Source: Paenibacillus selenitireducens (GTDB lineage: Bacteria > Bacillota > Bacilli > Paenibacillales > Paenibacillaceae). From it: a stretch of DNA of 64,000 bases. Below are positions 35,961-46,106 of the stretch, piece after piece. The position numbers and the translations under genes were made by a program. The first letter of the stretch is position 1; the number at the start of each line of letters is the position of its first letter. The notes under the pieces were generated by a model. The model was not told where the DNA came from, ran no database searches, and was given only the letters and a program-made list of their open reading frames with translations. The stretch spans positions 36,988 to 100,987 of the forward strand of contig NZ_MSZX01000016.1 in the NCBI RefSeq assembly GCF_002021565.1, written 5' to 3'.

Positions 35961-37946
35961 TCACCATCCGAGCGTGTTGAGCATGCTCTCGATCAATTTA
36001 GCCATGCTGAAATTTATCCGTGTTTTTACGGCTTCATCAATGTGAGCCTTCATATAATTATTAATGCGTTTATTCTCTAGCACCATCGTGTTATTCGGAT
36101 CGATCATGACCCATTCGAGTGGTGTCTTGTGGGTTAATGTATACTGGATGGTCGTAGATGCCCCGTCCCATATTCGTTTGACCGTTGTGCCGTCTTTAAA
36201 TTGGAATACGACCGGTACCTCAGGGTAGTCGCCGCCCTTTTTACGAAGAATGACAACCGATTCATAGGTTTTATTCCCTTCTTGTTGAACGGCTTTCGTC
36301 GATATATTCTCCACGGCATAATCCGTCATGAACCCGTTATAGACATATTGATTGAAGAAATCCGTCCAATTCTTCTTCGTAACCTGCTCGACGACGCGCT
36401 GGAAATCAGAGGTTGTCGGATGTTTGAAGGACCATTTGCTTGCATAGGTTTTGAGAATTTTCGCCATGGTCTTCGCACCAACTTGTTTCTCCATAGCGAT
36501 GAGTACCAGCTTGCCACGCGTGTACACATTTTCGGCATATTGCGCAGAGTTCTTATATTTCCACGAAAAGAGGGAGAGCGGTGCCGGGTCCGTCATATAA
36601 CTGGATTCAATCAGCAGATTCGGCATGACACCATATTCGGCTTCCATGACTTTATCCTCGGCATAGGAGGTGAAGCCTTCATCGAGCCAAGCCTCTTCGA
36701 ACTCATTGTTCGCGACCATGCCATAGAAATATTGGTGGCCGATCTCATGGACCACGGTGCGTTCTAGGTCATACCCTGGATTGTCATCTTCGGCGCCAAA
36801 GGCGGTGACAAGCGTTGGGTACTCCATACCGCCTGCTCCATTGCCGCCTTTTGGCGGTACGACAATAGATAGCGTAGAATAAGGATAGTTGCCAAACCAT
36901 TCACTATAGTGAGCCAGGGCAACCTTTGCAGCGTGGAAATAACGTTCTTGCAAATCTTTATGCGCCGGATCCAGGTACAACTTAATTTTGACGCCGGGTA
37001 CGTTCGGTGCGGAGAACGGTTGCTCGGCGTAGATGAAGTCTGGAGAAGCAGACCAGGCGAAATCATGCACATCTTCAGCGTAATATTGATAAGTCTTGTA
37101 GCCTTCCTGCTTCGTCATGGCTTTTGTCGGAAAGCCTGTAGCGGCCACCATATACGATTCAGGAACTTGAATGCGCACACTGTAGATCCCAAAGTCGGAA
37201 TAGAACTCGGAGTTGCCATGGTATTGGTGTAAATTCCAGCCTTCGCTTGTGCGGCCGCGTGTACCGCTGGGTTCATAGACGGAGAGCTTCGGGAACCACT
37301 GACCCGCCATGACGAAGTTCCCTGAGACACCCATACGAGCGAATACATCCGGCAAGTTCACGTTGAATTTCATATTTAATGTCACGGACTGGCCGGGCTT
37401 GACCGGCTGTGTAAGACGAACCTTCATGAGCGTATGATCATTCGGGTTGCTATCATCAGGCTGTACGTATTGCATGCGTTTGATGAGGGACATTCCCTCG
37501 GTCGTTTTTAGTTCCGTGATCTGCATGGATCCGAAGCTGCCGTCGGTCATCACGTCGGAGCGCAGCTTACCGCCGGACTCTTTAATAAATGTAGACTGCT
37601 TGGACTCAAAAGCATTGGGGTACAGATGGAAATAGAGCTCGCTCACGATGTTCTTCCCGGGGTTCGTCCATGTCACGGACTGTTCCCCTTGCAACGTCTT
37701 CTTGGCGTTCATTTCATCAAGCTTGACGTTAATATGGTACTCGACTACCCGTTTGCTGAGTACTACCGAATCAGGTTTCTCAATGGTCTGCGGTTCTGTG
37801 GGCTCGCTAGCGGCTGTAGGGGTGCTCGGGAGTTTCGACATGGTGGAAGAATTGGCGGACTGGCTTAGGTTGTACCATATGGCATACCCGAGCAGACACA
37901 CGATGAGTGAGATCGTTAGAATACGTTTTGTATAGCGTGGGGTCAT
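35961..37946 (-). CDS. M1-family metallopeptidase, membrane-anchored
   Basis: A 661-residue zinc aminopeptidase-like enzyme. Residues 9-27 form a signal anchor, so the catalytic part faces outside. The exopeptidase loop GAGGMEYP is at 370-377, the zinc site HEIGH at 400-404 and the third ligand Glu at 423 in EEAWLDEGFTSYAED, giving an intact HEXXH-x18-E. The C-terminal part lacks the usual ERAP-like helical domain, so it is a short M1 form. AGGAGG-like GGGAGG precedes the ATG. It heads a two-gene operon with a membrane protein. It probably trims extracellular peptides; the substrate is unknown. Confidence 0.88.
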   Translation of the reverse strand: MTPRYTKRILTISLIVCLLGYAIWYNLSQSANSSTMSKLPSTPTAASEPTEPQTIEKPDSVVLSKRVVEYHINVKLDEMNAKKTLQGEQSVTWTNPGKNIVSELYFHLYPNAFESKQSTFIKESGGKLRSDVMTDGSFGSMQITELKTTEGMSLIKRMQYVQPDDSNPNDHTLMKVRLTQPVKPGQSVTLNMKFNVNLPDVFARMGVSGNFVMAGQWFPKLSVYEPSGTRGRTSEGWNLHQYHGNSEFYSDFGIYSVRIQVPESYMVAATGFPTKAMTKQEGYKTYQYYAEDVHDFAWSASPDFIYAEQPFSAPNVPGVKIKLYLDPAHKDLQERYFHAAKVALAHYSEWFGNYPYSTLSIVVPPKGGNGAGGMEYPTLVTAFGAEDDNPGYDLERTVVHEIGHQYFYGMVANNEFEEAWLDEGFTSYAEDKVMEAEYGVMPNLLIESSYMTDPAPLSLFSWKYKNSAQYAENVYTRGKLVLIAMEKQVGAKTMAKILKTYASKWSFKHPTTSDFQRVVEQVTKKNWTDFFNQYVYNGFMTDYAVENISTKAVQQEGNKTYESVVILRKKGGDYPEVPVVFQFKDGTTVKRIWDGASTTIQYTLTHKTPLEWVMIDPNNTMVLENKRINNYMKAHIDEAVKTRINFSMAKLIESMLNTLGW

Positions 37947-38048
37947 ACACGTTTACCTCCCGTTGACAAGCATCTACAGCATGTATATGTTTGCAATTTC
38001 AATAATATTAGCTAAAATAAAATTAAATCGTTTGGAGGTATGTGACGA

Positions 38049-38555
38049 ATGAGCAATGAAGAGACAACAGGCAAGAAGAAGCTTGCACTTAACGTCGTTA
38101 GCAGTAAAAAAGAACATAAAGGCTTTGGAGCAGGCTCCATTGATTTGAATAATGTGTCCCCCGTGATTATCGATCAAGGGGAGGCGTATATTGATATTGG
38201 TGCGATGCACGCGAAAAGTAAGGTAGAGAAGGGCATTAAGTTCCTGACCAACAAGGATGAAGTTCCTGAAGGCGGGCGTAAATGCTGGATCGTATGGGTG
38301 GCGGTTGACCGCAATGAACAAGGTCCCTTCTATGGCGGCTTGACGGCATGTGAAATGCTCGTGAATCCAGAAGCTCGTCGTGGATGGAAGATTCTTGCGG
38401 ATCATGTGAACAAGCTAGACTATGCATTGAAACGCCGCATTATGCTAGAAGGTTTAGATGATGCGGAGAAAACGGCACTACGTGAGCTGCTTATGCAGCA
38501 TAATGCAGAGTGGTGGGAGCGTACAGATGCAAGCGTGAAAGAAGCTTTAGCCTAA
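38049..38555 (+). CDS. ywhD: YwhD family protein
   Basis: A 168-residue conserved Bacillales protein of unknown function with full-length similarity as I recall to B. subtilis YwhD: LNVVSSKKEHKGFGAGSIDL, YIDIGAMHAKSKVEKGIKFL, CWIVWVAVDRNEQGPFYGGL and CEMLVNPEARRGWKILADHV. It has no signal peptide or membrane segment. The neighbourhood (penicillin-binding protein, speE, speB, ywiB, argS) is the same set as in B. subtilis, which supports the name. Ends in a strong bidirectional terminator. Confidence 0.88.
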   Translation: MSNEETTGKKKLALNVVSSKKEHKGFGAGSIDLNNVSPVIIDQGEAYIDIGAMHAKSKVEKGIKFLTNKDEVPEGGRKCWIVWVAVDRNEQGPFYGGLTACEMLVNPEARRGWKILADHVNKLDYALKRRIMLEGLDDAEKTALRELLMQHNAEWWERTDASVKEALA

Positions 38556-38570
38556 AAGATATAAATAAAG

Positions 38571-38622
38571 AGAGACAGCATTCCGCAGACCCCTATGGGG
38601 ATCAAGAAGGCTGTCTCTTTTT
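38571..38622. terminator. Terminator between ywhD and the radical SAM gene
   Basis: AGAGACAGC pairs with GCTGTCTCT, with an inner CCCC/GGGG stem, followed by TTTTT on the plus strand; A-rich left flank lets it serve the convergent gene. Confidence 0.85.
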
Positions 38623-38624
38623 AT

Positions 38625-40394
38625 TTACGAGGGAATCGTCGCCCACCGCGGTAACCCTGCACGCGCAGCCATATCTGCTGCATCCCCGAACAGGACAACG
38701 ATTGTGGTTGTGATATGATCGTCCAACGCTTTGGCTGACTGCCACCGCTGTAAGTCAAATGGCACCTCATGGATCATCCCATGCTTATGCAGGAAGGATT
38801 CTGACCAACGGAATGGAGCCCACTGCGGAACGATATTCTGCGGATTCTCGGCGACGCGTTTGAATACATCGTTGACTTCAGCTTTGGGAACCGTCTCCCA
38901 CCAGGTAGACCGGGGCTTATGTCGATGCTGCAGCATATAATCGAATCGGCTCATACCATACAGCACCTGCAAATAGGGAGCATTCATTTCTGTTAAGAAC
39001 TGTTCTAAGCGAATGAATAGATCTGCTAGCTGATGGCCGATGCGCGACCAGCCTTGCTCGGCCCAGTATCGACCAAAGGCTTGGAAGAAGTCCCACGGCG
39101 TTTCGAATAGGAGAGACATACACATTCCCAACGTCTCATCGGCACGGTGTGCATTCCAATATTTTTCGAGGATATCCTCTGTTTGCTTGATACGAATGAC
39201 ATCTTCGAAGGAAAGTACATCATTGCTTAACATTTCATAGGGGGCATGTTCCATATAGGCGTACCCATGCTGCTCCGCGTCGCGCCGTAGACCCGTCCCC
39301 CGCAGCAGCTTCAAGAATCCCAGCTGCAGCTCCTCAGGTCGTAACTCGAACACATCATTAAATGTCTTCCGGAAGGAATTGTAGTCCTCTCCAGGGAGCC
39401 CTGCGATCAAATCCAAGTGTTGATCAATACAACCCCCTTGCTTCACCAGCTCGACCGTGCGCCGAAGCTTGTTCCAATTCTGTCTTCGCTGCACGATTCG
39501 GTTGGTCTCTTCATTCGTGGATTGAACCCCGATTTCGAAGCGGAAGATCCCCTTGGGTGCGTGCTCGTTCAAAAATTCCAGCACCTCGGGGCGCATAATA
39601 TCGGCTGTAATCTCAAACTGAAAGACGCATCCGTTATGGTGATCGATGAGAAACCGGAAGATATCCAACGCGTATTCCCGGTAAATATTGAATGTGCGGT
39701 CCAAGAACTTAATGGTTCGTGCCCCATGATCAATCAGATACTTCAAATCTGCTTTGACCTGCTCCATGTCAAAATAACGAACCCCTACCTCCGTGCTGGA
39801 GAGGCAGAACTGACAGTTGAACGGACAGCCACGGCTCGTTTCGAAATACACAATGCGTTGACTTAGCGAGGGCAAATCTTCCTCGAACCGGTAGGGTGAA
39901 GGCAGACAGGTTAATTCCGCTTTCGTCGCGGAAGCGGGTTGGATGTTCAGTACATCGGGTTGGCTCCGATTACGCCATGCTATGCCATCGATATCATGAA
40001 GCGTGTCATGCCGCTGGAATCGTTCCAGAAGCGTGCGAAATGCAGTCTCACCTTCCCCCATCACAATGACGTCGATACTCCGCTCCCGCCTCATGAAATG
40101 TTCGGGGTCAAAGGAGACTTCGGGCCCCCCAAGAATGATATGCACTTGCGGCATGACCTTGCGTAATAAGGATACCGTCTGCAGAGTCTCTTCAATATTC
40201 CAGATGTAACAGGAGAAGCCGACAACATCGGGTTTTCTCGCGAATAGGTCTGTGACGATGTGAAGAATAGGATCTTTGACCGTATATTCCGCCATTTCCA
40301 CAGGAAAGGCATCTTGTGCAGCCGCTTTGAGCAAGCGGAGCGAGAGGGCCGTATGAATAAATTTGGCATTAATTGCAGCAACAACAGTTTTCAT
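38625..40394 (-). CDS. B12-binding domain radical SAM protein
   Basis: A 589-residue class B-like radical SAM protein. The N-terminal 140 residues form a cobalamin-binding-like Rossmann domain (VVGFSCYIWNIEETLQTVSL, HIILGGPEVSFDPE, VIVMGEGETAF) without the DxHxxG motif, so cobalamin binding may be residual. The radical SAM cluster motif is CPFNCQFC at about 190, after FETSRG. The C-terminal 150 residues match the DUF4080 type found in this subgroup. The reaction is unknown; methylthio- or methyl transfer, or C-C chemistry, are family possibilities. The gene stands alone. Confidence 0.85.
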   Translation of the reverse strand: MKTVVAAINAKFIHTALSLRLLKAAAQDAFPVEMAEYTVKDPILHIVTDLFARKPDVVGFSCYIWNIEETLQTVSLLRKVMPQVHIILGGPEVSFDPEHFMRRERSIDVIVMGEGETAFRTLLERFQRHDTLHDIDGIAWRNRSQPDVLNIQPASATKAELTCLPSPYRFEEDLPSLSQRIVYFETSRGCPFNCQFCLSSTEVGVRYFDMEQVKADLKYLIDHGARTIKFLDRTFNIYREYALDIFRFLIDHHNGCVFQFEITADIMRPEVLEFLNEHAPKGIFRFEIGVQSTNEETNRIVQRRQNWNKLRRTVELVKQGGCIDQHLDLIAGLPGEDYNSFRKTFNDVFELRPEELQLGFLKLLRGTGLRRDAEQHGYAYMEHAPYEMLSNDVLSFEDVIRIKQTEDILEKYWNAHRADETLGMCMSLLFETPWDFFQAFGRYWAEQGWSRIGHQLADLFIRLEQFLTEMNAPYLQVLYGMSRFDYMLQHRHKPRSTWWETVPKAEVNDVFKRVAENPQNIVPQWAPFRWSESFLHKHGMIHEVPFDLQRWQSAKALDDHITTTIVVLFGDAADMAARAGLPRWATIPS

Positions 40395-40492
40395 GGAAGA
40401 CTTCCTTTATCGTATGGTTTCGTGCTCTATACCGTATCTGAATTGCATGGATAGGCGCAATAGAGGAAATCACACTGGGAAGCTTCCACCAG

Positions 40493-40520
40493 AAAACCGC
40501 CCGCGTTCTTACGCGAGCGG
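40493..40520 (-). terminator. Terminator of the penicillin-binding protein gene
   Basis: On the minus strand CCGCtCGCGT-aaga-ACGCGgGCGG is followed by TTTTC. It lies about 87 bp after the stop. Confidence 0.75.
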
Positions 40521-40606
40521 AGTTTAAGGAAGGATTTATTTACTTATACACATGTGGATAAGCTCTGCTGATTTTGAGTTGTCCACATGGGGATGACGGT
40601 TTCGAA

Positions 40607-42697
40607 TTAACCGCCCCACCACCGTTTTACGTCCTCCCACCAAGAGCGGCGCTGCGTCGGATTTTCATTGGTTTCATTTTTGGTCTCTTCCCCTTGATGA
40701 ACCGTACAAGACACCGTTGGTTCAGTTCCTTTCACAAAGGCCTCTAGACGCTTGTCAGGACAAGCGGTTGTAGCCAATTGCCCCGTATCCGGGTCAATAT
40801 ACACATTCACGACGCCTTCAGGAATGGGGAAGATCTTCGGAGGCACACTGCTTAGTGCCTGCTCGGTATATTGTGCGAATATCGGTGCGGCCTTATGGGC
40901 ATCTACAGGCGTGATCATCTTTCCTTTGTCGTAGCCTACCCATACAGCGGTTGAAAGTTCAGGCGTGAAGCCGACGAGCCAAGCGTCGGAATCCGTTGTA
41001 CCCGTCTTCCCTGCCACGGGACGCTTCATCAATGAAGATACGCGATTTCCGGTACCTCCGGTTTCGAACACGCTCTCCATCAAATTCGTGAGCACGTACG
41101 TATGTGCAGCATCCGATACTTGCGTGCGCTGAGGGGTAGGCGCATGATACAGCGTATTTCCGTTCGCATCTTTAATTTGGAGGACGGCAGTAGGTTCTAC
41201 CCGTTCTCCTTGATTACTAATGACGCCATAGGCCGAAGCCATCTCGAACGGACTGACGGGATACGTCCCCAGGGCGAGCGACGGAAGCGGCTGTAAAGGA
41301 CTGTCGATCCCCATTTTTCGCGCCATTTCGACAACATTCATCGGATCAATTTTCATGATGGTATTGACGGCATAGATATTGTCGGAAGCGGCAATCGCTT
41401 TGCGCAGATCAATTTCGCCAAAATATTTGCCTCCGTAATTGCTGGGTTGATACGTCTTCCGGCCATCATCATAATGAAAGAGCGTCGGTTCACTCTTGAA
41501 ATGGGAGACACTCGTCATCTCATTGGTGGCCAGGGCTGTTAAATACATAATAGGTTTAAAAGCAGAGCCGGGCTGGCGTGTCTTGGCAAATACGCGATTG
41601 AATTGATTGGTTCTGTAATTGGTTCCTCCGACCATCGCTTTGACGTAGCCATTGCGCGGGTCTATGGAGATGAGTGCCGTCTGCAGATCGGATTTCGTTG
41701 GAATTTGGCTGGCAACGGCTTTCTCCGCTGCTTGCTGAGCGTGCAAGTCCAATGTGGTGTATACCGTAATCCCGCCTTCTGCGAGCAAGGAATCCTCAAA
41801 ACCTAATTGGTCGACCACTACATTCCGTACATAATCACGGAAGTAGGGAGCAACTTCATGCTCCTGAGGCGCCTCTAACGGTTTGAATTGCAGTAACTGA
41901 TGGTAGGCAGTATTGGCCTCTGATTGCGTTATATCGCCGCATTCGACCATGTCCTGAAGTACTTTCTTCTGGCGGTCCTTCGCGTTCTTCATATCCCGAT
42001 AGGGCGAATAGTACTTGGGTCCTTTCGGGACGCCAGCGAGCATCGAGCTTTCCGCTAAGGATAAGTCCTTGGCGTGTTTGCCATAATAGAGTTGTGCAGC
42101 AGGCTCGATCCCATAAGCACCGTGGCCGTAATAAATATTATTCAAATAGAGATTGAGGATCTCATCCTTACTGTACTTCATCTCTAATTGGATCGTGTAC
42201 ATGGCTTCTTTGGCTTTACGTGCCCAAGTACGTTCATGTGAAAGGTACAAGTTACGGGCTAACTGCTGCGTTAATGTACTGGCACCTTGTTTCATTTCCA
42301 TATGCTCGATATTCACAAGTGTGGCCCGCGCCATGCCCTTAATATCGAATCCAATATGGTTATAGAAGTTGCGGTCTTCCACGGCTAATGTTGCGTGAAT
42401 GAGATCCGCTGAGATGTCGGAAAGTGTAACGCGCTGCCGCTGTATGCCGGATTGAGGCTGGAAATACCCGATGATTCTGCCTTCCATATCGACGAGTTTG
42501 GAGGATTGTCCCATCGTGGATACAGGGAGCGATTGGGTGTGCAAATAAAAGAGGAAGCCTCCCGTACCGCATAGAAAGAGCAGGAATAGCAAGCCTATAG
42601 CCGAAGCGATTCGCTTCTTTCTAGAGGGCTTCTCAGATTGATTCGATTCAGCAGTGGTCGCTCTTAACTTAGATCTGCTTGCTTGATGTCGCGCCAT
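40607..42697 (-). CDS. pbpG: Class A penicillin-binding protein (transglycosylase-transpeptidase)
   Basis: A 696-residue bifunctional peptidoglycan synthase. A cytoplasmic basic tail and one transmembrane segment (about 29-52) precede the GT51 domain with catalytic Glu in ATLAVEDRNFYNH (E107) and second acid in QGASTLTQQLARNLYLS. The transpeptidase has SxxK at S378-K381 (GSAFKP), SDN at 438-440 and KTG at 564-566. A short C-terminal region with two Cys and a Lys/Arg/Trp-rich end (WWEDVKRWWGG) may sit on the membrane. Its place beside ywhD and speEB matches B. subtilis pbpG (ywhE), hence the symbol; that protein acts in sporulation. Confidence 0.9.
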   Translation of the reverse strand: MARHQASRSKLRATTAESNQSEKPSRKKRIASAIGLLFLLFLCGTGGFLFYLHTQSLPVSTMGQSSKLVDMEGRIIGYFQPQSGIQRQRVTLSDISADLIHATLAVEDRNFYNHIGFDIKGMARATLVNIEHMEMKQGASTLTQQLARNLYLSHERTWARKAKEAMYTIQLEMKYSKDEILNLYLNNIYYGHGAYGIEPAAQLYYGKHAKDLSLAESSMLAGVPKGPKYYSPYRDMKNAKDRQKKVLQDMVECGDITQSEANTAYHQLLQFKPLEAPQEHEVAPYFRDYVRNVVVDQLGFEDSLLAEGGITVYTTLDLHAQQAAEKAVASQIPTKSDLQTALISIDPRNGYVKAMVGGTNYRTNQFNRVFAKTRQPGSAFKPIMYLTALATNEMTSVSHFKSEPTLFHYDDGRKTYQPSNYGGKYFGEIDLRKAIAASDNIYAVNTIMKIDPMNVVEMARKMGIDSPLQPLPSLALGTYPVSPFEMASAYGVISNQGERVEPTAVLQIKDANGNTLYHAPTPQRTQVSDAAHTYVLTNLMESVFETGGTGNRVSSLMKRPVAGKTGTTDSDAWLVGFTPELSTAVWVGYDKGKMITPVDAHKAAPIFAQYTEQALSSVPPKIFPIPEGVVNVYIDPDTGQLATTACPDKRLEAFVKGTEPTVSCTVHQGEETKNETNENPTQRRSWWEDVKRWWGG

Positions 42698-42937
42698 ACC
42701 GCTTCATCCTTTCTCGTTCCATTCTGGGTGAAATACACCATATCATTTAGTATGGAAAAAGTTAGAAGTACGTATTCATAGCTGGCGCGAAATATTAAAT
42801 TTTTGATTATCCTCTTTATTATGTTGCTTTTTTGGTAAGTTTTATTATAATACAACTTGTTAAAAAAACTTGGGAAAGAGCGTGATACGTAATCGTCCCT
42901 ACACGATTATCTTACAAAAGAAAGAAGGCTAACTACG

Positions 42938-43765
42938 ATGGAATTGTGGTACACGGAGAAGCAAACGGAATCTTATGGCATTACAGCAAAAGTTAAAGAG
43001 ACGTTTGTAACAGAAAAAACAGATTTTCAAGATTTAGCGATGATTGATACGGAAGAATTCGGACGTATGCTCGTCTTGGACGGCATGGTTATGACAACGA
43101 TTAAAGATGAGTTCGTCTATCATGAAATGGTAGCGCATCCCGCGTTGTACACCCACCCCAATCCGAAGCATGTACTTGTTGTAGGCGGCGGCGACGGCGG
43201 CGTTATTCGTGAAGTATTGAAACATCCGCAAGTGGAGAAAGCTGTTTTGGTTGAGATTGACGGTAAAGTAATTGAGTACTCGAAGAAATATTTGCCGGAG
43301 ATCGCCGGAGAACTGGACAATCCACGTGTTGAAGTGATCGTTGGTGACGGATTCATGCACATTCACGAGGCAAAAGACAAATATGATGTTGTTATGGTGG
43401 ACTCGACAGAGCCGGTTGGACCTGCAGCACCATTGTTCGAACGCGGTTTTTATCAAGGGATCTTTGAAGCATTAAAAGAAGACGGTATCTTCGTTGCACA
43501 GACAGACAACCCTTGGTTCAAAGCGGATTTGATCCAAAAAGTAAATAAAGACGTCAAAGAAATTTTCCCGATCGTTCGTGTATTTGCAGCGAATGTACCT
43601 ACGTACCCAAGCGGATTGTGGACATTTACGATGGGCAGCAAGAAGCATGACCCACTCGAAGTAGACGAGACTCAAATTCCGGAAATCAATACAAAATACT
43701 ACAGCCCACGTCTGCACAAAGCGGCATTTGTATTGCCTAAATTTGTAGAAGACTTGGTGAAATAG
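42938..43765 (+). CDS. speE: Spermidine synthase
   Basis: Transfers aminopropyl from decarboxylated S-adenosylmethionine to putrescine. The 275-residue protein has the family start [20 protein letters not shown], the nucleotide loop [20 protein letters not shown], and the active-site loop [20 protein letters not shown] with catalytic Asp. The downstream agmatinase gene starts 15 bp after its stop, so the pair forms the polyamine operon (agmatine to putrescine to spermidine), as in B. subtilis. Confidence 0.96.
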   Translation: MELWYTEKQTESYGITAKVKETFVTEKTDFQDLAMIDTEEFGRMLVLDGMVMTTIKDEFVYHEMVAHPALYTHPNPKHVLVVGGGDGGVIREVLKHPQVEKAVLVEIDGKVIEYSKKYLPEIAGELDNPRVEVIVGDGFMHIHEAKDKYDVVMVDSTEPVGPAAPLFERGFYQGIFEALKEDGIFVAQTDNPWFKADLIQKVNKDVKEIFPIVRVFAANVPTYPSGLWTFTMGSKKHDPLEVDETQIPEINTKYYSPRLHKAAFVLPKFVEDLVK

Positions 43766-43779
43766 GAGGAAGCGAATCC

Positions 43780-44649
43780 ATGCGTTTAGACCAAGCTTAC
43801 TCCGGGAATGTATTTATTTGCAGTTCGGATGATTATGAGAATTCCAAGGCTGTCATTTACGGCATGCCGATGGACTTCACGGTTAGCTTCCGCCCAGGAT
43901 CGCGTTTTGGTCCGGCCCGTATCCGTGAGGTGTCGATCGGTCTTGAAGAATACAGCCCTTATTTAGATAAAGATATTACAGACATGACGTATTTCGATGC
44001 GGGCGATTTGTTATTGCCTTTCGGTAACCCGGCACGCAGCTTGGACATTATCGGCGAATTCGTAGGCAAGTTGTTAGCTGACGATAAATTCCCGATTGGA
44101 CTTGGCGGAGAGCATCTTGTATCCTGGCCTATCTTCCAAGAGGTGTTCAAGAAGTACCCAGATTTAGCCATTATTCATTTCGATGCACATGCTGACTTGC
44201 GTGAATCGTATGAAGGCGAGCCGTTATCGCACTCCACGCCGCTTCGCAAAGCTGCGGGCCTGATCGGCGGAAAGAATATTTATCAATTCGGTATTCGTTC
44301 CGGATCGCGTGAAGAATTCCAATATGCGCGGGAGAACATTAACTTCCATCCGTTCGAAGTATTGGAACCTTTGAAGAAAGTATTGCCAGAACTTGCAGGA
44401 CGCCCTGTGTACGTTACGATTGATATCGACGTGCTTGATCCATCCGCTGCGCCTGGAACAGGAACTGCGGAAGCAGGCGGAATTACATCCAAGGAATTGC
44501 TTGCCGCTGTGCACGCGATTGCAGGATCTGACGTAAATGTCGTAGGCTGCGACTTGGTTGAAGTAGCGCCTGCGTATGATCCGACAGAACAGACGCAGAT
44601 TGTTGCTGCGAAAGTGATTCGCGAAATGCTGCTTGGATTCGTTAAATAA
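43780..44649 (+). CDS. speB: Agmatinase
   Basis: Hydrolyses agmatine to putrescine and urea in a binuclear manganese site. The 289-residue ureohydrolase shows all metal motifs: LGGEHLVSWP (His), IIHFDAHADLRESY (Asp-x-His-x-Asp) and VTIDIDVLDPSAAPGTGTAE (Asp-x-Asp). GGAGG precedes the ATG. It is co-transcribed with speE and ends with a strong terminator. Confidence 0.96.
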   Translation: MRLDQAYSGNVFICSSDDYENSKAVIYGMPMDFTVSFRPGSRFGPARIREVSIGLEEYSPYLDKDITDMTYFDAGDLLLPFGNPARSLDIIGEFVGKLLADDKFPIGLGGEHLVSWPIFQEVFKKYPDLAIIHFDAHADLRESYEGEPLSHSTPLRKAAGLIGGKNIYQFGIRSGSREEFQYARENINFHPFEVLEPLKKVLPELAGRPVYVTIDIDVLDPSAAPGTGTAEAGGITSKELLAAVHAIAGSDVNVVGCDLVEVAPAYDPTEQTQIVAAKVIREMLLGFVK

Positions 44650-44655
44650 TTCGAC

Positions 44656-44706
44656 AAGGTCAGGAAGTCGTTGGTTGCCAACGATTACCTGACCTTTATT
44701 TTTTAC
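44656..44706 (+). terminator. Terminator of speEB
   Basis: AAGGTCAGG/CCTGACCTT with inner TCGTTGG/CCAACGA forms a long hairpin followed by TATTTTTT. Confidence 0.92.
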
Positions 44707-44760
44707 ACCCTCCTTAAGCATGCTGTATACTAATGTTTGCATCTTAGAGGAGGTTTCATC

Positions 44761-45945
44761 TTGTTTTTAGCGTTATATACGAATATCGAATCCATGAAAA
44801 GGTTTATGCTAACCAATTCAGCGAGCATCGTACTTAACTTCATTTCGCTATTAGCGATTTATGTATTTATATATGGATTTTACTTTCGAAAGTTGTCCCC
44901 GTTTTTTCGCAAAGAATATCGATACATTTCACATCTTCAATTTGGCGCAATCGGCGGGATATTAGGAAGTATCACGGTCGTGCTTACAGCCGGCTACACG
45001 TTTGGCCATTTTTACAATTTAGAGGCTGTCGCCATGGAATTAAGGACCTATTTTGTGTTTATCGCCTTATGCGGCGGCGGCTGGATTTCGGGTCTTGTCA
45101 CCTGGGTGTGTATAGCGGCCATGCGTTGGATCGTGGATGGGAGCATCATCTACTTTTTGCAAGTCAATTCCATCGATATGATTGTTATTGTTTTTACCCT
45201 AATTGTTCTTCGTATGGATCTTTCCAGAACGTTGAAATGGGTGATTATGACGCTCGGAGCAGCCGTGCTGCAGTCGGGGTTATTTATTTTTAGGGGCATG
45301 GCGATCCGCGAAGCAATGATTTATTTTCTTGCGACGATGGTGGTATCTTTTGTCGTGTTTTGCTTCCTATTCTACGTGATACAAGCAGCTCAGATGTTTA
45401 TTTATTTTAAGGAAAACGCCATGCAGGATTACTTGACCAAGTTGGATAATGTTCGTGCTTTACATGCAAAAATCGTTCATTTGGTCAAGCGGTTGCGGTA
45501 TCAGGAGGATAAGCAGTACGTTGTCGTGCTGGCGGATATCGATCATTTTAAGCGGGTGAACGATACGTTTGGCCATGCCGCAGGTGACGAGGTTCTGAAG
45601 CAATTTGCCGGTCTGCTTGCTCATTATTGTCCGAAAGATGATATTGTCGCGCGAATGGGCGGTGAAGAATTCTGTATGATTCTTTCTGCGAATCTTGCTG
45701 AAGGAGAGCGATTAGCGGAAAGATTGCGTGCGGATGTGGAGCACAACCCTTTCATTTTGCCGAGCGGCAGTTCCGTTCAAGTGACGGTATCGTTCGGGTT
45801 ATCGATAGGTGATCGTGGCAGCGTGCAGAAGGTGAATGATATGTATAACGTGATCGACGAAGCGGATAAGGCGCTGTATATGTCGAAGGCCAAAGGAAGA
45901 AATAAGGTGACGGTATACCGGAAGGATGAGACGATGGATGATTAA
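44761..45945 (+). CDS. Membrane GGDEF protein, probable diguanylate cyclase (5TMR-LYT sensor)
   Basis: A 394-residue protein with six to seven N-terminal membrane segments containing FGAIGGILGSITVV and CGGGWISGLVTWVCIAAMRW, typical of 5TM receptors of the LYT type, followed by a GGDEF domain from about residue 222 (DYLTKLDNVRAL, ADIDHFKRVNDTFGHAAGDE, ARMGGEEFCMIL). The GGEEF active site and DxDxFK metal site are intact, so c-di-GMP synthesis is likely. No RxxD inhibitory site is seen five residues before GGEEF (sequence DIVARM). The start is a TTG at 44761 with AGAGGAGG upstream. It is monocistronic. Confidence 0.88.
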   Translation: MFLALYTNIESMKRFMLTNSASIVLNFISLLAIYVFIYGFYFRKLSPFFRKEYRYISHLQFGAIGGILGSITVVLTAGYTFGHFYNLEAVAMELRTYFVFIALCGGGWISGLVTWVCIAAMRWIVDGSIIYFLQVNSIDMIVIVFTLIVLRMDLSRTLKWVIMTLGAAVLQSGLFIFRGMAIREAMIYFLATMVVSFVVFCFLFYVIQAAQMFIYFKENAMQDYLTKLDNVRALHAKIVHLVKRLRYQEDKQYVVVLADIDHFKRVNDTFGHAAGDEVLKQFAGLLAHYCPKDDIVARMGGEEFCMILSANLAEGERLAERLRADVEHNPFILPSGSSVQVTVSFGLSIGDRGSVQKVNDMYNVIDEADKALYMSKAKGRNKVTVYRKDETMDD

Positions 45946-45984
45946 TCTATTTATTTTTTTCACCTGAAGGATACGGAAATCGAG

Positions 45985-46019
45985 CCGTTATAGGGGGCAA
46001 CCTTTATGACGGTTTTTTT
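45985..46019 (+). terminator. Terminator of the GGDEF gene
   Basis: CCGTTATAGG pairs with the region ending TTTATGACGG (with G-U pairs) and is followed by TTTTTTT. Confidence 0.75.
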
Positions 46020-46106
46020 GGCGAAGTTATCAGGAACTGTTTGAATTCAGAGGACGAACTGGGTATAGTAGTGAAATAGAATGAATGTGACAGGAGCGCT
46101 TACGTA

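Noticed and set aside
44224..44742. 172-codon minus-strand frame over speB
   Set aside because: It overlaps a certain gene and its terminator, and shows no protein family features.
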